From an uncultured Eubacteriales bacterium (lineage in GTDB: Bacteria > Bacillota > Clostridia > Oscillospirales > CAG-272), in contig CABUHS010000042.1 of the NCBI GenBank assembly GCA_902491535.1, positions 1-16,429 of the forward strand: a stretch of DNA of 16,429 nt. The letters run 5' to 3'. Each line of letters opens with the position of its first letter. Within the stretch, counting starts at the first letter, position 1. Of the stretch, positions 6,555-14,294 are shown in pieces. The position numbers were made by a program, and so were the translations under genes. Under the pieces are notes generated by a model. It was given only the letters and a program-made list of their open reading frames with translations, searched no databases and was not told the DNA's origin.

Positions 6555-7544
6555 TCATTCTGCATTTATTTCATACTGCGATATATCTAAAAGCACTGCC
6601 GTTCCCTTGTCAAGCTCCGACTGTACAGATATCCCCACGCCGAGATTCTTGCAGATACGTCTGCAAAGATACAGCCCGATACCGCTCGAATGGGATTCAA
6701 GCCGTCCGTTGCATCCGGTATAACCCTTTTCAAATATACGCGGCAGGTCCTCAGGCGCGATACCGATTCCGGTATCTTCAATACAAAGCGTCTTTCCGTC
6801 ACGCATATATATCCTCACGCTTCCCTCTTTTGTATATTTGAGCGCATTCGAAATGATCTGTTCGATCACAAGAGAAAGCCATTTCTCATCGGTGGTTATA
6901 TCAATATCCGGCGGTGTGTATTCAAGCCTTATCCTGCGGTCGATAAATTCGGAGGCGAATTTTTTCGCAGCGCTTTTTATTATACCGTCAAGACTGTGTT
7001 TTGCAAACACATAGTCGCTTGAAACCGATTCGAGCCGGAGAAACGCAAGTACCATATCGACATACTGCTCTATCCTGAACAGATCGGATGTAAGTTTTCT
7101 CGACAACGGCGTATCCTCATTCTGAAGCGTGAGCCGCATGGAGGATATCGGCGTTTTTATCTGATGCACCCATACGGTATAATATTCGGTCATATCGCGG
7201 TATCTTACGTCAGCCGCAGCTACAAGATCGGATATATCAGATTTAAGACGCTCTATAATGCGTATCCAATCCTCATGCAGCAGATCTGCCGCTTCGGGAA
7301 GTTCGGTAAGCACTTCGGCAGTAAGCCGCTCTGCGCGGCAAAGTTCCTTGTGGATACGCTTTACTTTTATAAAATCGGCAATCGCAAACAATATCCCCGC
7401 TACTGCGCAAAGCGCCGCCGGATAGATCACCGCCATGACCGGAAGTCCGTACAGCACAAAGCTTGAAATAAATATGATACACACCAGCGCAAAATATACT
7501 ATCAGCCTGATACGGTATTTCAGATATCTTCCGAAAAGCTTCAT
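6555..7544 (-). CDS. bceS: BceS-type intramembrane-sensing histidine kinase
   Basis: Sensor kinase that, in this family, reads the activity of its BceAB transporter rather than binding the peptide directly. The 329-residue protein has two N-terminal transmembrane helices (about 13-33 and 37-59) separated by only a few residues, so there is no external sensor domain. A linker and the dimerisation helix with the phospho-acceptor H127 (WVHQIKTPISSMRL) follow. The HATPase_c domain has the N box around N233 (ISNALKYTKEG), G1 at D257 (DTGIGI) and G2 at 288-290 (SGIGLYL). The HQIKTP variant of the H box is normal for BceS/GraS kinases. It follows bceR by 15 bp with a strong GGAGG site before its ATG. 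Its stop is followed at once by the palindrome at 6533-6554. Confidence 0.94.
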   Translation of the reverse strand: MKLFGRYLKYRIRLIVYFALVCIIFISSFVLYGLPVMAVIYPAALCAVAGILFAIADFIKVKRIHKELCRAERLTAEVLTELPEAADLLHEDWIRIIERLKSDISDLVAAADVRYRDMTEYYTVWVHQIKTPISSMRLTLQNEDTPLSRKLTSDLFRIEQYVDMVLAFLRLESVSSDYVFAKHSLDGIIKSAAKKFASEFIDRRIRLEYTPPDIDITTDEKWLSLVIEQIISNALKYTKEGSVRIYMRDGKTLCIEDTGIGIAPEDLPRIFEKGYTGCNGRLESHSSGIGLYLCRRICKNLGVGISVQSELDKGTAVLLDISQYEINAE

Positions 7545-7559
7545 ATACTTTCCTCCGCG

Positions 7560-8231
7560 CTATTCAACAATATATCCCACTCCGAATTTTGTCGCGATAA
7601 AATTCTCAAGTCCGGCGGAATCAAGTTTTTTTCTGAGCCTGCCTATATTCACCGTGAGCGTGTTTTCATCGACAAACAAATCGGTCTCCCAAAGTCTTTC
7701 CATCAGCTTTTCGCGGCTTACGACTCTGCCCTTATTCTCCATAAGGCAAAGAAGAATGCGGTATTCGTTTTTCGTAAGAGAGATACGCTCATCACCGTAC
7801 ATCAGCGTACTGTCACCGGTATTGAGAAAAGCTCCTCTGTGTTCGATCACCGGAACGGAAGCCGCAAAATCGTAGGTTCGGCGCAGAAGCGCCTGTATTT
7901 TTGCGATAAGCACGCTCTGATCAAAAGGCTTCGCAATAAAATCGTCGGCTCCCATATTCATAGCCATAACAATATTCATATTATCCGATGCAGAGGATAT
8001 AAATATTATCGGAACCTTTGATATCCTGCGTATCTCGCTGCACCAATGATAACCGTTAAAAAACGGCAGCGAAATGTCTATAAGGGCGATATGCGGCTGA
8101 ACCTCAGCAAACTCGGTCATAACCGCTCTGAAATTCTCTGTGATATGAACCTCAAGCTCCCAAAGCTCCGCCTGCTTTTTAACCGCATCTGCGATTCCGG
8201 GATCGTCCTCTATTATCATAAGCTTATACAT
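7560..8231 (-). CDS. bceR: BceR-type OmpR-family response regulator
   Basis: DNA-binding response regulator, partner of the kinase encoded just downstream. The 223 residues form a receiver domain with the acidic pocket E8-D9-D10, phospho-acceptor D52 (ALIDISLPFFNG), the switch Ser near 80 (FISSAS) and K101 (AKPFD). An OmpR/PhoB winged helix follows from about 125 (LTKNEYRILLCLMENKGRVVSRE, then NTLTVNIGRLRKKL and GVGYIVE). GGAG lies 9 nt before the ATG. The likely target is the palindrome between bceS and bceA, so the transporter genes are induced by their own sensor. A 76-bp gap separates it from the TfoX-type gene upstream and shows no clear promoter, so that gene may be co-transcribed. Confidence 0.94.
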   Translation of the reverse strand: MYKLMIIEDDPGIADAVKKQAELWELEVHITENFRAVMTEFAEVQPHIALIDISLPFFNGYHWCSEIRRISKVPIIFISSASDNMNIVMAMNMGADDFIAKPFDQSVLIAKIQALLRRTYDFAASVPVIEHRGAFLNTGDSTLMYGDERISLTKNEYRILLCLMENKGRVVSREKLMERLWETDLFVDENTLTVNIGRLRKKLDSAGLENFIATKFGVGYIVE

Positions 8232-8307
8232 TTTTTAATCTCCGTCAGACTGCAATGCACAACGATACTTCTTTCGCCGGCACAAGCTCATAAAAAATCC
8301 TTACGCC

Positions 8308-8637
8308 TCATACCTTCTTTTTTCTCGGCTTCGGAAGCGGAATCACTTCTTTCAGAATATCAGCCGCCGCAAGCGCAAGTTCTGCGTTATCAATATCGAG
8401 TATATAATGAACCTTTGCGCCGTCATACGGGCAGCCGAGCTGCGCGCCGTTTAAAAGCTCTGATATTTCGGGAATTTTTTTAACATACACGGTATTGTCA
8501 CATACCGTAAAAACAGGTCTGCCGTTTATATAAACTATAAACTCTCCGAAAAGCTTTTTATAGCGGACTTCACCCGCAGAGCTTACCTGATCGCACACAT
8601 ATTCTATAAAGTCTATCGAAGTTGCCAATTTAAACAT
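8308..8637 (-). CDS. TfoX/Sxy N-terminal domain protein
   Basis: Single-domain TfoX-N protein (PF04993 type), 109 residues. Hallmarks are the FIEYVCDQVSSAGEVRYKKLFGEF start, the short beta strand YINGRPVFTVCDNTVYVK, and the YDGAKVHYILDIDN segment ending in a basic tail (PKPRKKKV). The C-terminal TfoX domain present in the Gammaproteobacterial competence regulator is absent, so a competence role should not be assumed; the job of these short forms in Firmicutes is not established. The ATG at 8637 has GAGGG immediately before it, which is too close. A TTG at 8626-8628 is 9 nt from the same site and would start the protein as MATSIDFIEY, closer to relatives, so the real start is probably 8628. 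It lies upstream of bceR on the same strand; tandem TTTTTCAG repeats lie just before it. Confidence 0.85.
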   Translation of the reverse strand: MFKLATSIDFIEYVCDQVSSAGEVRYKKLFGEFIVYINGRPVFTVCDNTVYVKKIPEISELLNGAQLGCPYDGAKVHYILDIDNAELALAAADILKEVIPLPKPRKKKV

Positions 8638-8716
8638 CCCTCTTTTCAGTTTTTCAGTTTTTCAATAAGATACAAGCGCTGCAGGCGTAAGTATGATCCG
8701 TCCGGATCAAGCGGAA

Positions 8717-8748
8717 GCCGCCGTCTGCGGAAAAACTCCGCAGGCGGC
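8717..8748 (-). terminator. GC-rich hairpin after the NatB-like gene
   Basis: Arms GCCGCC plus TGCGGA and their complements form a strong stem with a 3-nt bulge and a short A/T loop, placed 32 bp beyond the permease stop on the minus strand. There is no long T run, so termination may be partial. A 14-bp palindrome (GATCCG, TC, CGGATC) follows at 8695-8708. Confidence 0.5.
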
Positions 8749-8779
8749 AGGTAACACTCTTATTCAGTCATATCACCGA

Positions 8780-10066
8780 TCACGCTTTGCGTACCGAACG
8801 AAGTATTTCTCCGAGCTTCGGAGCTTTTCCGTAAAGCAGGACTCCCATACGGTATATCTTTGCCGCAAGTACGCCGATCCCGAATACCGATGCGATCAGA
8901 ATTACGACCGAAATAACTATCTCATATGCCGGAACAGTACTCATCGCAATTCTTGTGAACATAGCCATAGGCGAGGTGAACGGAATATACGAGCATACTC
9001 TCATAAGCGTATTATCGACATTGCCGGAGGACATCGACGTCATAACCACGATAAATCCTATTACAAAAAGCATAGTAAGCGGCATTACCGAGGTATTTAT
9101 ATCCTCGACCTTTGAAGCTGTCGAGCCGACTGCACCGAACATGAATGCATACATAAGAAATCCGAGTACAAAGAACATCAGCATGTAAAGCAATAGGCCT
9201 ACAGGCATATTGAAGATAGAGCTTATGATCTCATTTCCTCCCCAGTACGCTTTGTTCAGATTAAAGAACACAAATGCCGAGCCGAATATGCAAACAAGCT
9301 GAATGAATCCGGCTATACACGAAGCGATAACCTTTCCGAACATCATCGAAACAGGCTTTGCACTTGTAATAAGCAGTTCCATCGCCCTTGAGCTTTTCTC
9401 TGTGGCAACATTAGTCGCTACAAGCTGACCGTAAAGCAGTATGACCATATAAAGCGCAAATATCATTATATAGGTATAGAAGAAGTTCTGCATCTGGTCT
9501 TTACCGAGACTCTCGGTCTCATGCGTTACCTCGAAAGAAAAGATATCGTTTATACGGTCCTGCGGAACTCCGCTTTCAAGCATTGCGCTTGTGCGATAGA
9601 GAGTTTGCAGAAGCTCGTCGGCAACCTCCGTATTATAATCATACATCGAAAGATTGTCAACATAATAGATATACGACGAAAGACCGCTCACCACAAAGCC
9701 GCATTCAGCGTCGCCCGAAAGTATCTTTTCTTTTATTTCGTCCGCACCGCCCTCGGCTATGCGAACCGAATAACCGGTGAAGGCTTCCGAGAACACAGCT
9801 TTTATCTGCTCTGCTGTTTCAGGCGTATCCGATGCTATAAGCATAATATCGGAATCTGACGCTTCGTCTGTTCCGCCCTCGGTATCCGACACCTCCGTAT
9901 CTCCGCCGGGAACCTGCGTATCAGGCTTATCAAACGCCGCTTTAACTCGCGGAAAGAACATTACCACAGCAATAAGCGCCACCAGAAATACCGTCACTCC
10001 GACAAATACCTTATTTTTGAAAAAATATTTAAGTTCAAATCCGAGTATTGTTTTAAACTGCTTCAT
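8780..10066 (-). CDS. ABC-2 type transporter permease, NatB-like
   Basis: Membrane part of an ABC-2 exporter of the NatAB type (Na+ or drug/antimicrobial efflux; the true substrate is not visible). With the chosen start the protein has 428 residues. One helix lies at about 20-39. An external region of some 150 residues includes an acidic, Gly/Ser/Thr-rich linker (about 45-70). About five further helices form the C-terminal half. The EKSSRAMELLITSAKP segment is the coupling motif of this family, and KVEDINTS follows a conserved GS-AS-K stretch. The frame is open to an ATG at 10099, but the ATG at 10066 has GGAGG 8 nt upstream and then begins MKQFKTILGFELKYFFKNK as relatives do. It overlaps the ATPase stop by 14 nt, so the two are translationally coupled. 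Confidence 0.9.
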   Translation of the reverse strand: MKQFKTILGFELKYFFKNKVFVGVTVFLVALIAVVMFFPRVKAAFDKPDTQVPGGDTEVSDTEGGTDEASDSDIMLIASDTPETAEQIKAVFSEAFTGYSVRIAEGGADEIKEKILSGDAECGFVVSGLSSYIYYVDNLSMYDYNTEVADELLQTLYRTSAMLESGVPQDRINDIFSFEVTHETESLGKDQMQNFFYTYIMIFALYMVILLYGQLVATNVATEKSSRAMELLITSAKPVSMMFGKVIASCIAGFIQLVCIFGSAFVFFNLNKAYWGGNEIISSIFNMPVGLLLYMLMFFVLGFLMYAFMFGAVGSTASKVEDINTSVMPLTMLFVIGFIVVMTSMSSGNVDNTLMRVCSYIPFTSPMAMFTRIAMSTVPAYEIVISVVILIASVFGIGVLAAKIYRMGVLLYGKAPKLGEILRSVRKA

Positions 10067-10970
10067 TGCTCTGTCCTCCCTCGTCGCGGTCGCCTGCATA
10101 TTCTACAAATATATCGTTCAGCGACGGCTCAAAAACCTTTACCTCATCTATATCATAATTATCCGTAAGCGATCTCATCACCGCGCGTTTATCCTCCGGC
10201 GATCCGAGCAAAAGCATAAGCTCAGATTCACCGAGACGTTTGCATCTGCCGCCGTACTCCGCAGCTATGCGCTCCGAAGCTTCCGAACGGACTATAAGCT
10301 TATCGCGCGTATAATTCCGCTTTATATCATGAAGATCTCCGTGAAGAACCGTTCTGCCGTCCCTGAGTATCGCTATGCTGTCGCAGAACTCCTCGATATA
10401 GCTCATCTGATGGCTCGAAAACAGAACTATCTTGCCTTTTCCTATCTCCTCGCGGACAACATCCTTGAGCAGCATCGCGTTTACCGGATCGAGTCCCGAA
10501 AAAGGCTCGTCAAGTATTATAATATCGGGATTGTGCGCAAGCGCGGTTATGAGCTGGATCTTCTGCTGATTACCTTTTGAAAGCGTATCAAGCCTTTTTC
10601 CTCGGTACTCTGCCATTCCCAGTCTGCCGAGCCAGTAGTCTATCGACTTCAAAGCGTCCGGACGATTCATGCCTTTAAGCATAGCAAAATATACAAGCTG
10701 ATCTATTATGATCTTTTTAGGATAAAGTCCCCTCTCTTCGGGAAGATATCCGATACCGATCCTGTTATAATCGATACGCTCGCCGTCTATAAGTACATCT
10801 CCGCTGTCAGCGGGAAAAACGTCCATCAGAATACGTATTGACGTAGTTTTTCCGGCTCCGTTTCTTCCGAGCAGTCCGAACGCCTTTCCGCCGTCGGCTG
10901 AAAGCGAAATTCCCTCGAGAACACGCTTCTCACCGAAGCTTTTGTAAATGTCTCTCAGTTCAAGTTTCAT
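10053..10970 (-). CDS. ABC transporter ATP-binding protein, NatA-like with DUF4162-type C-terminus
   Basis: ATPase partner of the ABC-2 permease encoded next. The 305-residue protein has Walker A GRNGAGKT at 35-42, the YLPEERGLYP segment at 74-83 that is typical of the NatA/DUF4162 group, the degenerate signature LSKGNQQK at 129-136 (in place of LSGGQ, normal here), Walker B D153-E154 in LDEPFSGLD, and the switch His in FSSHQM. The last ~85 residues form the regulatory C-terminal domain ending in PSLNDIFVEYAG. GGAGAGG precedes the ATG with good spacing. The gene lies 27 bp after the GNAT gene and overlaps the permease by 14 nt, so all three form one operon. Possible roles are export of sodium, a lipid or an antimicrobial; no sequence feature decides this. 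Confidence 0.93.
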   Translation of the reverse strand: MKLELRDIYKSFGEKRVLEGISLSADGGKAFGLLGRNGAGKTTSIRILMDVFPADSGDVLIDGERIDYNRIGIGYLPEERGLYPKKIIIDQLVYFAMLKGMNRPDALKSIDYWLGRLGMAEYRGKRLDTLSKGNQQKIQLITALAHNPDIIILDEPFSGLDPVNAMLLKDVVREEIGKGKIVLFSSHQMSYIEEFCDSIAILRDGRTVLHGDLHDIKRNYTRDKLIVRSEASERIAAEYGGRCKRLGESELMLLLGSPEDKRAVMRSLTDNYDIDEVKVFEPSLNDIFVEYAGDRDEGGQSNEAV

Positions 10971-10997
10971 TATTTTATCCTCTCCTTAATAATAAAT

Positions 10998-11789
10998 TCA
11001 AAATTTTGTATCAGCAGAATCCGTTCGGTTCAGCTTTGCTATAAGCTCATTTTCCCTCACGGTAAGCTCCGCCCATGCAGGCCGGAAGCCGCACCGCACT
11101 GCATTCCGCACAGACGCGATATTACACCATGCAGCACAGTAAAACGGTACTTTTCCGAGTGCAAATATCTCAAGTGCGATCCTGCCCGTAAGAGCCGCGG
11201 CAATTCCCTGCCTCCGATATCCGGGCAGCACGTCTACGCCTATCTGATACATGCTTTCACAGTCGGCGGAAGCACCGGCAAGTCCGATAAGCTTTCCGCC
11301 GTCATAAGCGCCGACGGCAAGCACATCAAGCGCTTTACGGTCCGCACATAGAGCATTGCTCCACTGCAGAGTATACAGCTCTGCAAAGTCTGACGGGCCG
11401 AGAAGCTTCATCTCATATCCGCACGGCTGCTCTTTTACAAGCTCTGCATCCGGCAGAAAATACTCCGCCATAAAGCATACACCGAGTCCGTATACACCTA
11501 CCATTTCACCCAGAGCATGAATATGCGGCGTTTCAAAGCAGTGCGAAACATCGTATTTCCCGATATATTCACGCGCGGCAGCTTCAATCCTCGGACTTGT
11601 CTGAGCAACAATATTGCTTCCGTAGGATACCATGTCAAGTTCAAACGGCAGCGGAAGATACCGTCTCGCTTTTTCCCTCTTTTCGGACGGTACGACAAGA
11701 TTTTCGCCCGAAATAAAGTCCTGCGGACTGCATCCGAAATCCTCGGCAGACTGCATGAGCGCAATCTCCCATATCTGTTTATTAGTCAT
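10998..11789 (-). CDS. GNAT family N-acetyltransferase
   Basis: Transfers an acetyl group from acetyl-CoA to an unknown amine. Of the 263 residues the C-terminal ~130 form the GNAT fold. They include the acetyl-CoA loop RRQGIA at 192-197 (R/Q-x-x-G-x-A), preceded by the strand MYQIGVDVLPGY and followed by a helix and the ASVRNAVRCGFRP beta-alpha unit that closes the fold. The N-terminal ~125 residues (MTNKQIWEIALMQSAEDFGCSPQDF and onward) are a separate, less conserved lid found in a clostridial subgroup. GGGG lies 4 nt before the ATG. It is first in an operon with the NatAB-like exporter, suggesting modification and export of the same or related compounds, for example self-protection, but this is an inference from order only. 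A leader of about 195 nt separates it from its promoter. Confidence 0.88.
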   Translation of the reverse strand: MTNKQIWEIALMQSAEDFGCSPQDFISGENLVVPSEKREKARRYLPLPFELDMVSYGSNIVAQTSPRIEAAAREYIGKYDVSHCFETPHIHALGEMVGVYGLGVCFMAEYFLPDAELVKEQPCGYEMKLLGPSDFAELYTLQWSNALCADRKALDVLAVGAYDGGKLIGLAGASADCESMYQIGVDVLPGYRRQGIAAALTGRIALEIFALGKVPFYCAAWCNIASVRNAVRCGFRPAWAELTVRENELIAKLNRTDSADTKF

Positions 11790-11984
11790 TATTCCCCAAA
11801 CCTTTGTAATATTACCTTTCCCGGCAACCGTTTATCGGAAATACACTGTACAGTATCGGCATGCATAAATGTTTTTGCACAGCCGCAAAAACTTTCGCTG
11901 TATGCTTTTTTACGTAATCCGGACAAGATTGCCCGTAAATATTCCGCCGTGTTTTTCCGAAATGAGGCCTCTAACAATTGCCAT
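11790..11984 (-). other. Long leader of the GNAT-NatAB transcript, with possible leaderless short ORF
   Basis: The promoter at 11991-12019 predicts a transcription start near 11984, giving a leader of about 195 nt before the GNAT start. The predicted first base is the A of an ATG that opens a 24-codon frame (11910-11984, product begins MAIVRGLISEK), so a leaderless peptide is possible. A second open frame runs through the leader and ends in TAATG overlapping the GNAT start, but it has no good start. The RNA can form a GCATACAGC/GCTGTGC hairpin near 11872-11906 and contains a near-palindrome around ACTGTACAGT. I recognise no riboswitch or T-box class. Confidence 0.35.
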
Positions 11985-11990
11985 GACTTG

Positions 11991-12019
11991 ATTATAGCAC
12001 GCAGTCGTATGATTGTCAA
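11991..12019 (-). promoter_or_regulatory. Consensus sigma-A promoter for GNAT-NatAB
   Basis: On the minus strand TTGACA (12014-12019), a 17-bp spacer and TATAAT (11991-11996) match consensus exactly, with an added TGC extended -10. Such strength suggests either constitutive expression or control at a later step such as the long leader. The stretch from here to 12093 is AT-rich and holds no gene; a CCGCGG-centred palindrome near 12080 may belong to the end of the upstream transcript. Confidence 0.85.
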
Positions 12020-12093
12020 TAACAATCTTCGGATTTTTAATATTTTTTCAAAAAATTGTATATATGCGGTACATATCCGCGGATCTGACGCAG

Positions 12094-13242
12094 CTACCGA
12101 GCCTGCGAGTAATGCATGTCGGCTATATCCATAAGCTCGCGTTCGCTCTCTATATCTGCGGCATACGGATATTTGCGCGCACATTTTTCAAATTCGCATC
12201 TGAAATGTTCTGCACGCTCAGTATTGCCACGGAAAAGCGCGAGCAGATACTCTGTACGCACAACCGTCGGAAAGCTCTTCATCTGATTCATAAATGTAAG
12301 CTGCTCCTTTGTCTGAAGCCGCATTACCGCATCCGCGGCGTTATCCGTGTTAAGAATCAGCATACAGTACATACGGTCGCATGTAAGCAGCGCACGGTAA
12401 AGCCCGGCGACAGCAGTATCTTCGGCTTCGAGCAACTCTATCAGCGCAAGCGCCTCTTCAAAATTATGCATATCCATAAGCCGATTTTCACGGAACACAG
12501 CTACAGTCGCACTCATGCTGTTCTTCAGACCGCTCTCGGACGGCATGGTAAACCACTGCTCAGGCATTGCCGAAAGACGGTTACCGAGCGCGGTACTGTC
12601 GCTTACTTTCATCTGTATCCAAAATGACCGCATGGCCTCCGCGGAGCGCCCGATCGACAAAGTATTGTAACCGTCATTGTCCACCGGTCCCACATGCATC
12701 GGTATTCCGTTCGTTGCGGCGAAAAATATTCCGACGGCAAAAAGGATCTTCATAAACAGTGATAGGTACATAATATCGGAAAATAAGAGCGATAGTAAAA
12801 TAAATACCGCCGACGAGATCAGATTCATAAGCGATCCGCCGAGATTGTATAAAACATAAGGGATTTTTCCGTCCTTCATATCAGGCGGAGACATAATACA
12901 CTGTCCTGCGGTTCCGGCTATATGTATTCTGCGCAGCTTCATTCCGTTTTCTTCTTTTAACAATATCAGGTTGGCAATTCTGAACGATCTGAAGCCGTAT
13001 CCGCTCAGAAGTCCGAATACAAGATGCCCCGATTCGTGAATAATGAGCTGAATCAGGATAGCAGCATACAAGAACACAAGTGTCAGTGCAAATATCATTA
13101 AATATTTTCCCGCCGACAACGTATCTGTGTATACCGAATCGACTGTCATGATCATAAGCAGTCCGCAAACCGCACCCAACATAAGGTATATAAGTATCAT
13201 AAGAAGCTGCCCGCTGTTTTTCTTCTTCGAAGTTCCAATCAT
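12094..13242 (-). CDS. M50-like membrane zinc metalloprotease (site-2 protease related)
   Basis: Predicted intramembrane zinc protease, 382 residues. Two hydrophobic helices (about 13-33 and 47-68) run into the zinc motif HESGH at 69-73. Further helices at about 133-158 and 160-178 lead to N178-G-I-P181 and N189-D190-G191, the counterpart of the NxxP...DG motif whose Asp is the third zinc ligand in site-2 proteases. The ~180-residue C-terminal part (from about 200) is soluble, helical and rich in Ala/Leu/Glu and resembles a TPR-like scaffold; I recognise no named domain there. It has no PDZ domain, unlike RseP. Its ATG overlaps the stop of the DUF5131 gene by 4 nt (ATGA), so the two are coupled. 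Target unknown; membrane-bound regulators or peptides are possible. Confidence 0.78.
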   Translation of the reverse strand: MIGTSKKKNSGQLLMILIYLMLGAVCGLLMIMTVDSVYTDTLSAGKYLMIFALTLVFLYAAILIQLIIHESGHLVFGLLSGYGFRSFRIANLILLKEENGMKLRRIHIAGTAGQCIMSPPDMKDGKIPYVLYNLGGSLMNLISSAVFILLSLLFSDIMYLSLFMKILFAVGIFFAATNGIPMHVGPVDNDGYNTLSIGRSAEAMRSFWIQMKVSDSTALGNRLSAMPEQWFTMPSESGLKNSMSATVAVFRENRLMDMHNFEEALALIELLEAEDTAVAGLYRALLTCDRMYCMLILNTDNAADAVMRLQTKEQLTFMNQMKSFPTVVRTEYLLALFRGNTERAEHFRCEFEKCARKYPYAADIESERELMDIADMHYSQAR

Positions 13243-13979
13243 TTCTTACTTATCTCCCTCAGATACTGCATACCCTTTTTTGCCTGTAAATACTCGTCCC
13301 GATGCTTTATTTTATATCGTTTGCCGTTCATCACAAAGTTCGAACCTGTCTGATGAAAGCTGAAACGCACGCCGAAACGGTCGCAGGTTTCTTTTACGCG
13401 GCGAACCCAATCAAAGTTACATATACGCGCGCCAACGTACGACTCTCCGCCGACAGACACCATGTCTATTCCGCCGCGGCAGAGATACGGTGAAAAATCT
13501 ATATCTTCAAGAATAGGCGATGCAAAAATATATTTCGTTTTCGCACGGACTCCGAGCAGAATCGGAAGCCGCTCGTCAGCTTTCTGCTGATTTTCGCAGG
13601 TAACCGCCAGACGGACGTTAGGATATCCGTCTCCCCAGTCGGATGGAACACACTTATCAAAACGCTCGATACGTTTTGTGCAGATAAGAAAATTCACATC
13701 ACTTCGACGCTTTATAATATCCCATGCCTCATCGCGCCAGACGTCTGCATCCGCAATAAAAAAGTCAGATGTAAAGCATGTCGCAAGCTCGGTTCCGGAC
13801 GGTATTTTATATTCTCCGCTCCTGCTTTTTTTCAGCGGAAGGTTAAAACCTGTCTTTGAACGCGCTACGACTGACGCATCACGGTCCCGCAGGCTGTCGA
13901 GATAATATACATAGCAGTTCGCGCAGCCGGGACTGCATTTATGACATCCGTGCCACGGATTCCACAGCGCTTTTCTCAT
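13239..13979 (-). CDS. DUF5131 (phage Gp37/Gp68-like) protein with CX3CX2C cluster motif
   Basis: Member of the DUF5131/PF07505 family, first noted in phages (Gp37/Gp68) and also found in bacterial chromosomes. The 246-residue protein opens with WNPWHGCHKCSPGCANCY. Cysteines C15, C19 and C22 form CX3CX2C, the radical-SAM [4Fe-4S] pattern, with C12 just before. FTSDFFI, DVNFLICTKR and MVSVGGES fit the strands of a TIM-barrel-like fold. It ends in a basic stretch (KIKHRDEYLQAKKGMQYLREISKK). GGAGG lies 8 nt before the ATG and a good promoter is found upstream. It overlaps the membrane protease gene by 4 nt. A radical-SAM-type reaction is possible but not shown for the family; no phage genes surround it here. 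The family call is secure, the function open. Confidence 0.85.
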   Translation of the reverse strand: MRKALWNPWHGCHKCSPGCANCYVYYLDSLRDRDASVVARSKTGFNLPLKKSRSGEYKIPSGTELATCFTSDFFIADADVWRDEAWDIIKRRSDVNFLICTKRIERFDKCVPSDWGDGYPNVRLAVTCENQQKADERLPILLGVRAKTKYIFASPILEDIDFSPYLCRGGIDMVSVGGESYVGARICNFDWVRRVKETCDRFGVRFSFHQTGSNFVMNGKRYKIKHRDEYLQAKKGMQYLREISKK

Positions 13980-14031
13980 TCTGTCCGCCTCCGCATTTCA
14001 GTACTTTTAACATATCTTTCTTTACGCAACA

Positions 14032-14060
14032 ATTTTATCACAATATAAATAAAAAATCAA
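14032..14060 (-). promoter_or_regulatory. Sigma-A promoter of the DUF5131-protease pair
   Basis: On the minus strand TTGATT (14055-14060), a 17-bp spacer and TAAAAT (14032-14037) with an extended TGA lie about 50 bp before the DUF5131 start. The pair therefore forms a separate transcription unit. Confidence 0.7.
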
Positions 14061-14294
14061 CAATTCGATGTATAATTCGCATGATGTGCGCAGATTTTTT
14101 CAGAACAATTTATGTACCTTACGACGAAATCACAGCTTTATATCATTACTTATAATCCGGTACATTTTTTATCCGGGCATCAACCTGATTTAAAAGCCTG
14201 AATATCTGTCATTATCTATCAGCCGCAATTTCAGTCAGCCCAAAATATGCGTGTTTTACACGGTATATTTTTTTACATTTTTTCGCAATACCTC
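14061..14294. other. Intergenic region between divergent transcription units
   Basis: This is the part of the 365-bp gap between the DUF5131 and PadR genes left after their promoters. I see no convincing gene. It holds a plus-strand TATAAT (14071-14076) without a recognisable -35 box, a 24-codon open frame beginning near 14080 with no ribosome site, and a terminator-like hairpin near its right end. It could hold a small RNA, but nothing proves it. Confidence 0.4.
14245..14274 (+). terminator. Terminator-like hairpin upstream of padR
   Basis: CGTGT, loop TTT, ACACG, extended by an ATAT/ATAT pairing beyond a G-G mismatch, is followed by seven T residues on the plus strand. No plus-strand gene precedes it, so it is either the end of an unseen small transcript or chance in AT-rich DNA. 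Confidence 0.5.

Noticed and set aside
8646..8665. Tandem TTTTTCAG units before the TfoX-type gene
   Set aside because: Only two to three short copies; probably simple sequence and no sign of phase-variable control.
9777..10580. Plus-strand open frame of 267 codons
   Set aside because: It runs antisense to the NatB-like and NatA-like genes, has low-complexity Ser/Thr stretches and no recognisable domain.
11840..11870. ACTGTACAGT palindrome as an SOS or LexA box
   Set aside because: It does not match the Firmicutes LexA box (GAAC-N4-GTTC), and it lies inside the leader rather than at a promoter.
11517..12134. Plus-strand open frame of 205 codons
   Set aside because: It overlaps the GNAT gene and the consensus minus-strand promoter in antisense, and its composition is not protein-like.
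11789..12184. Minus-strand open frame of 131 codons ending at the GNAT start
   Set aside because: Its first two thirds overlap the end of the protease gene and the promoter at 11991-12019, so it cannot be translated whole from that transcript. The remaining part lacks a good start. It is kept only as a remark in the leader entry.
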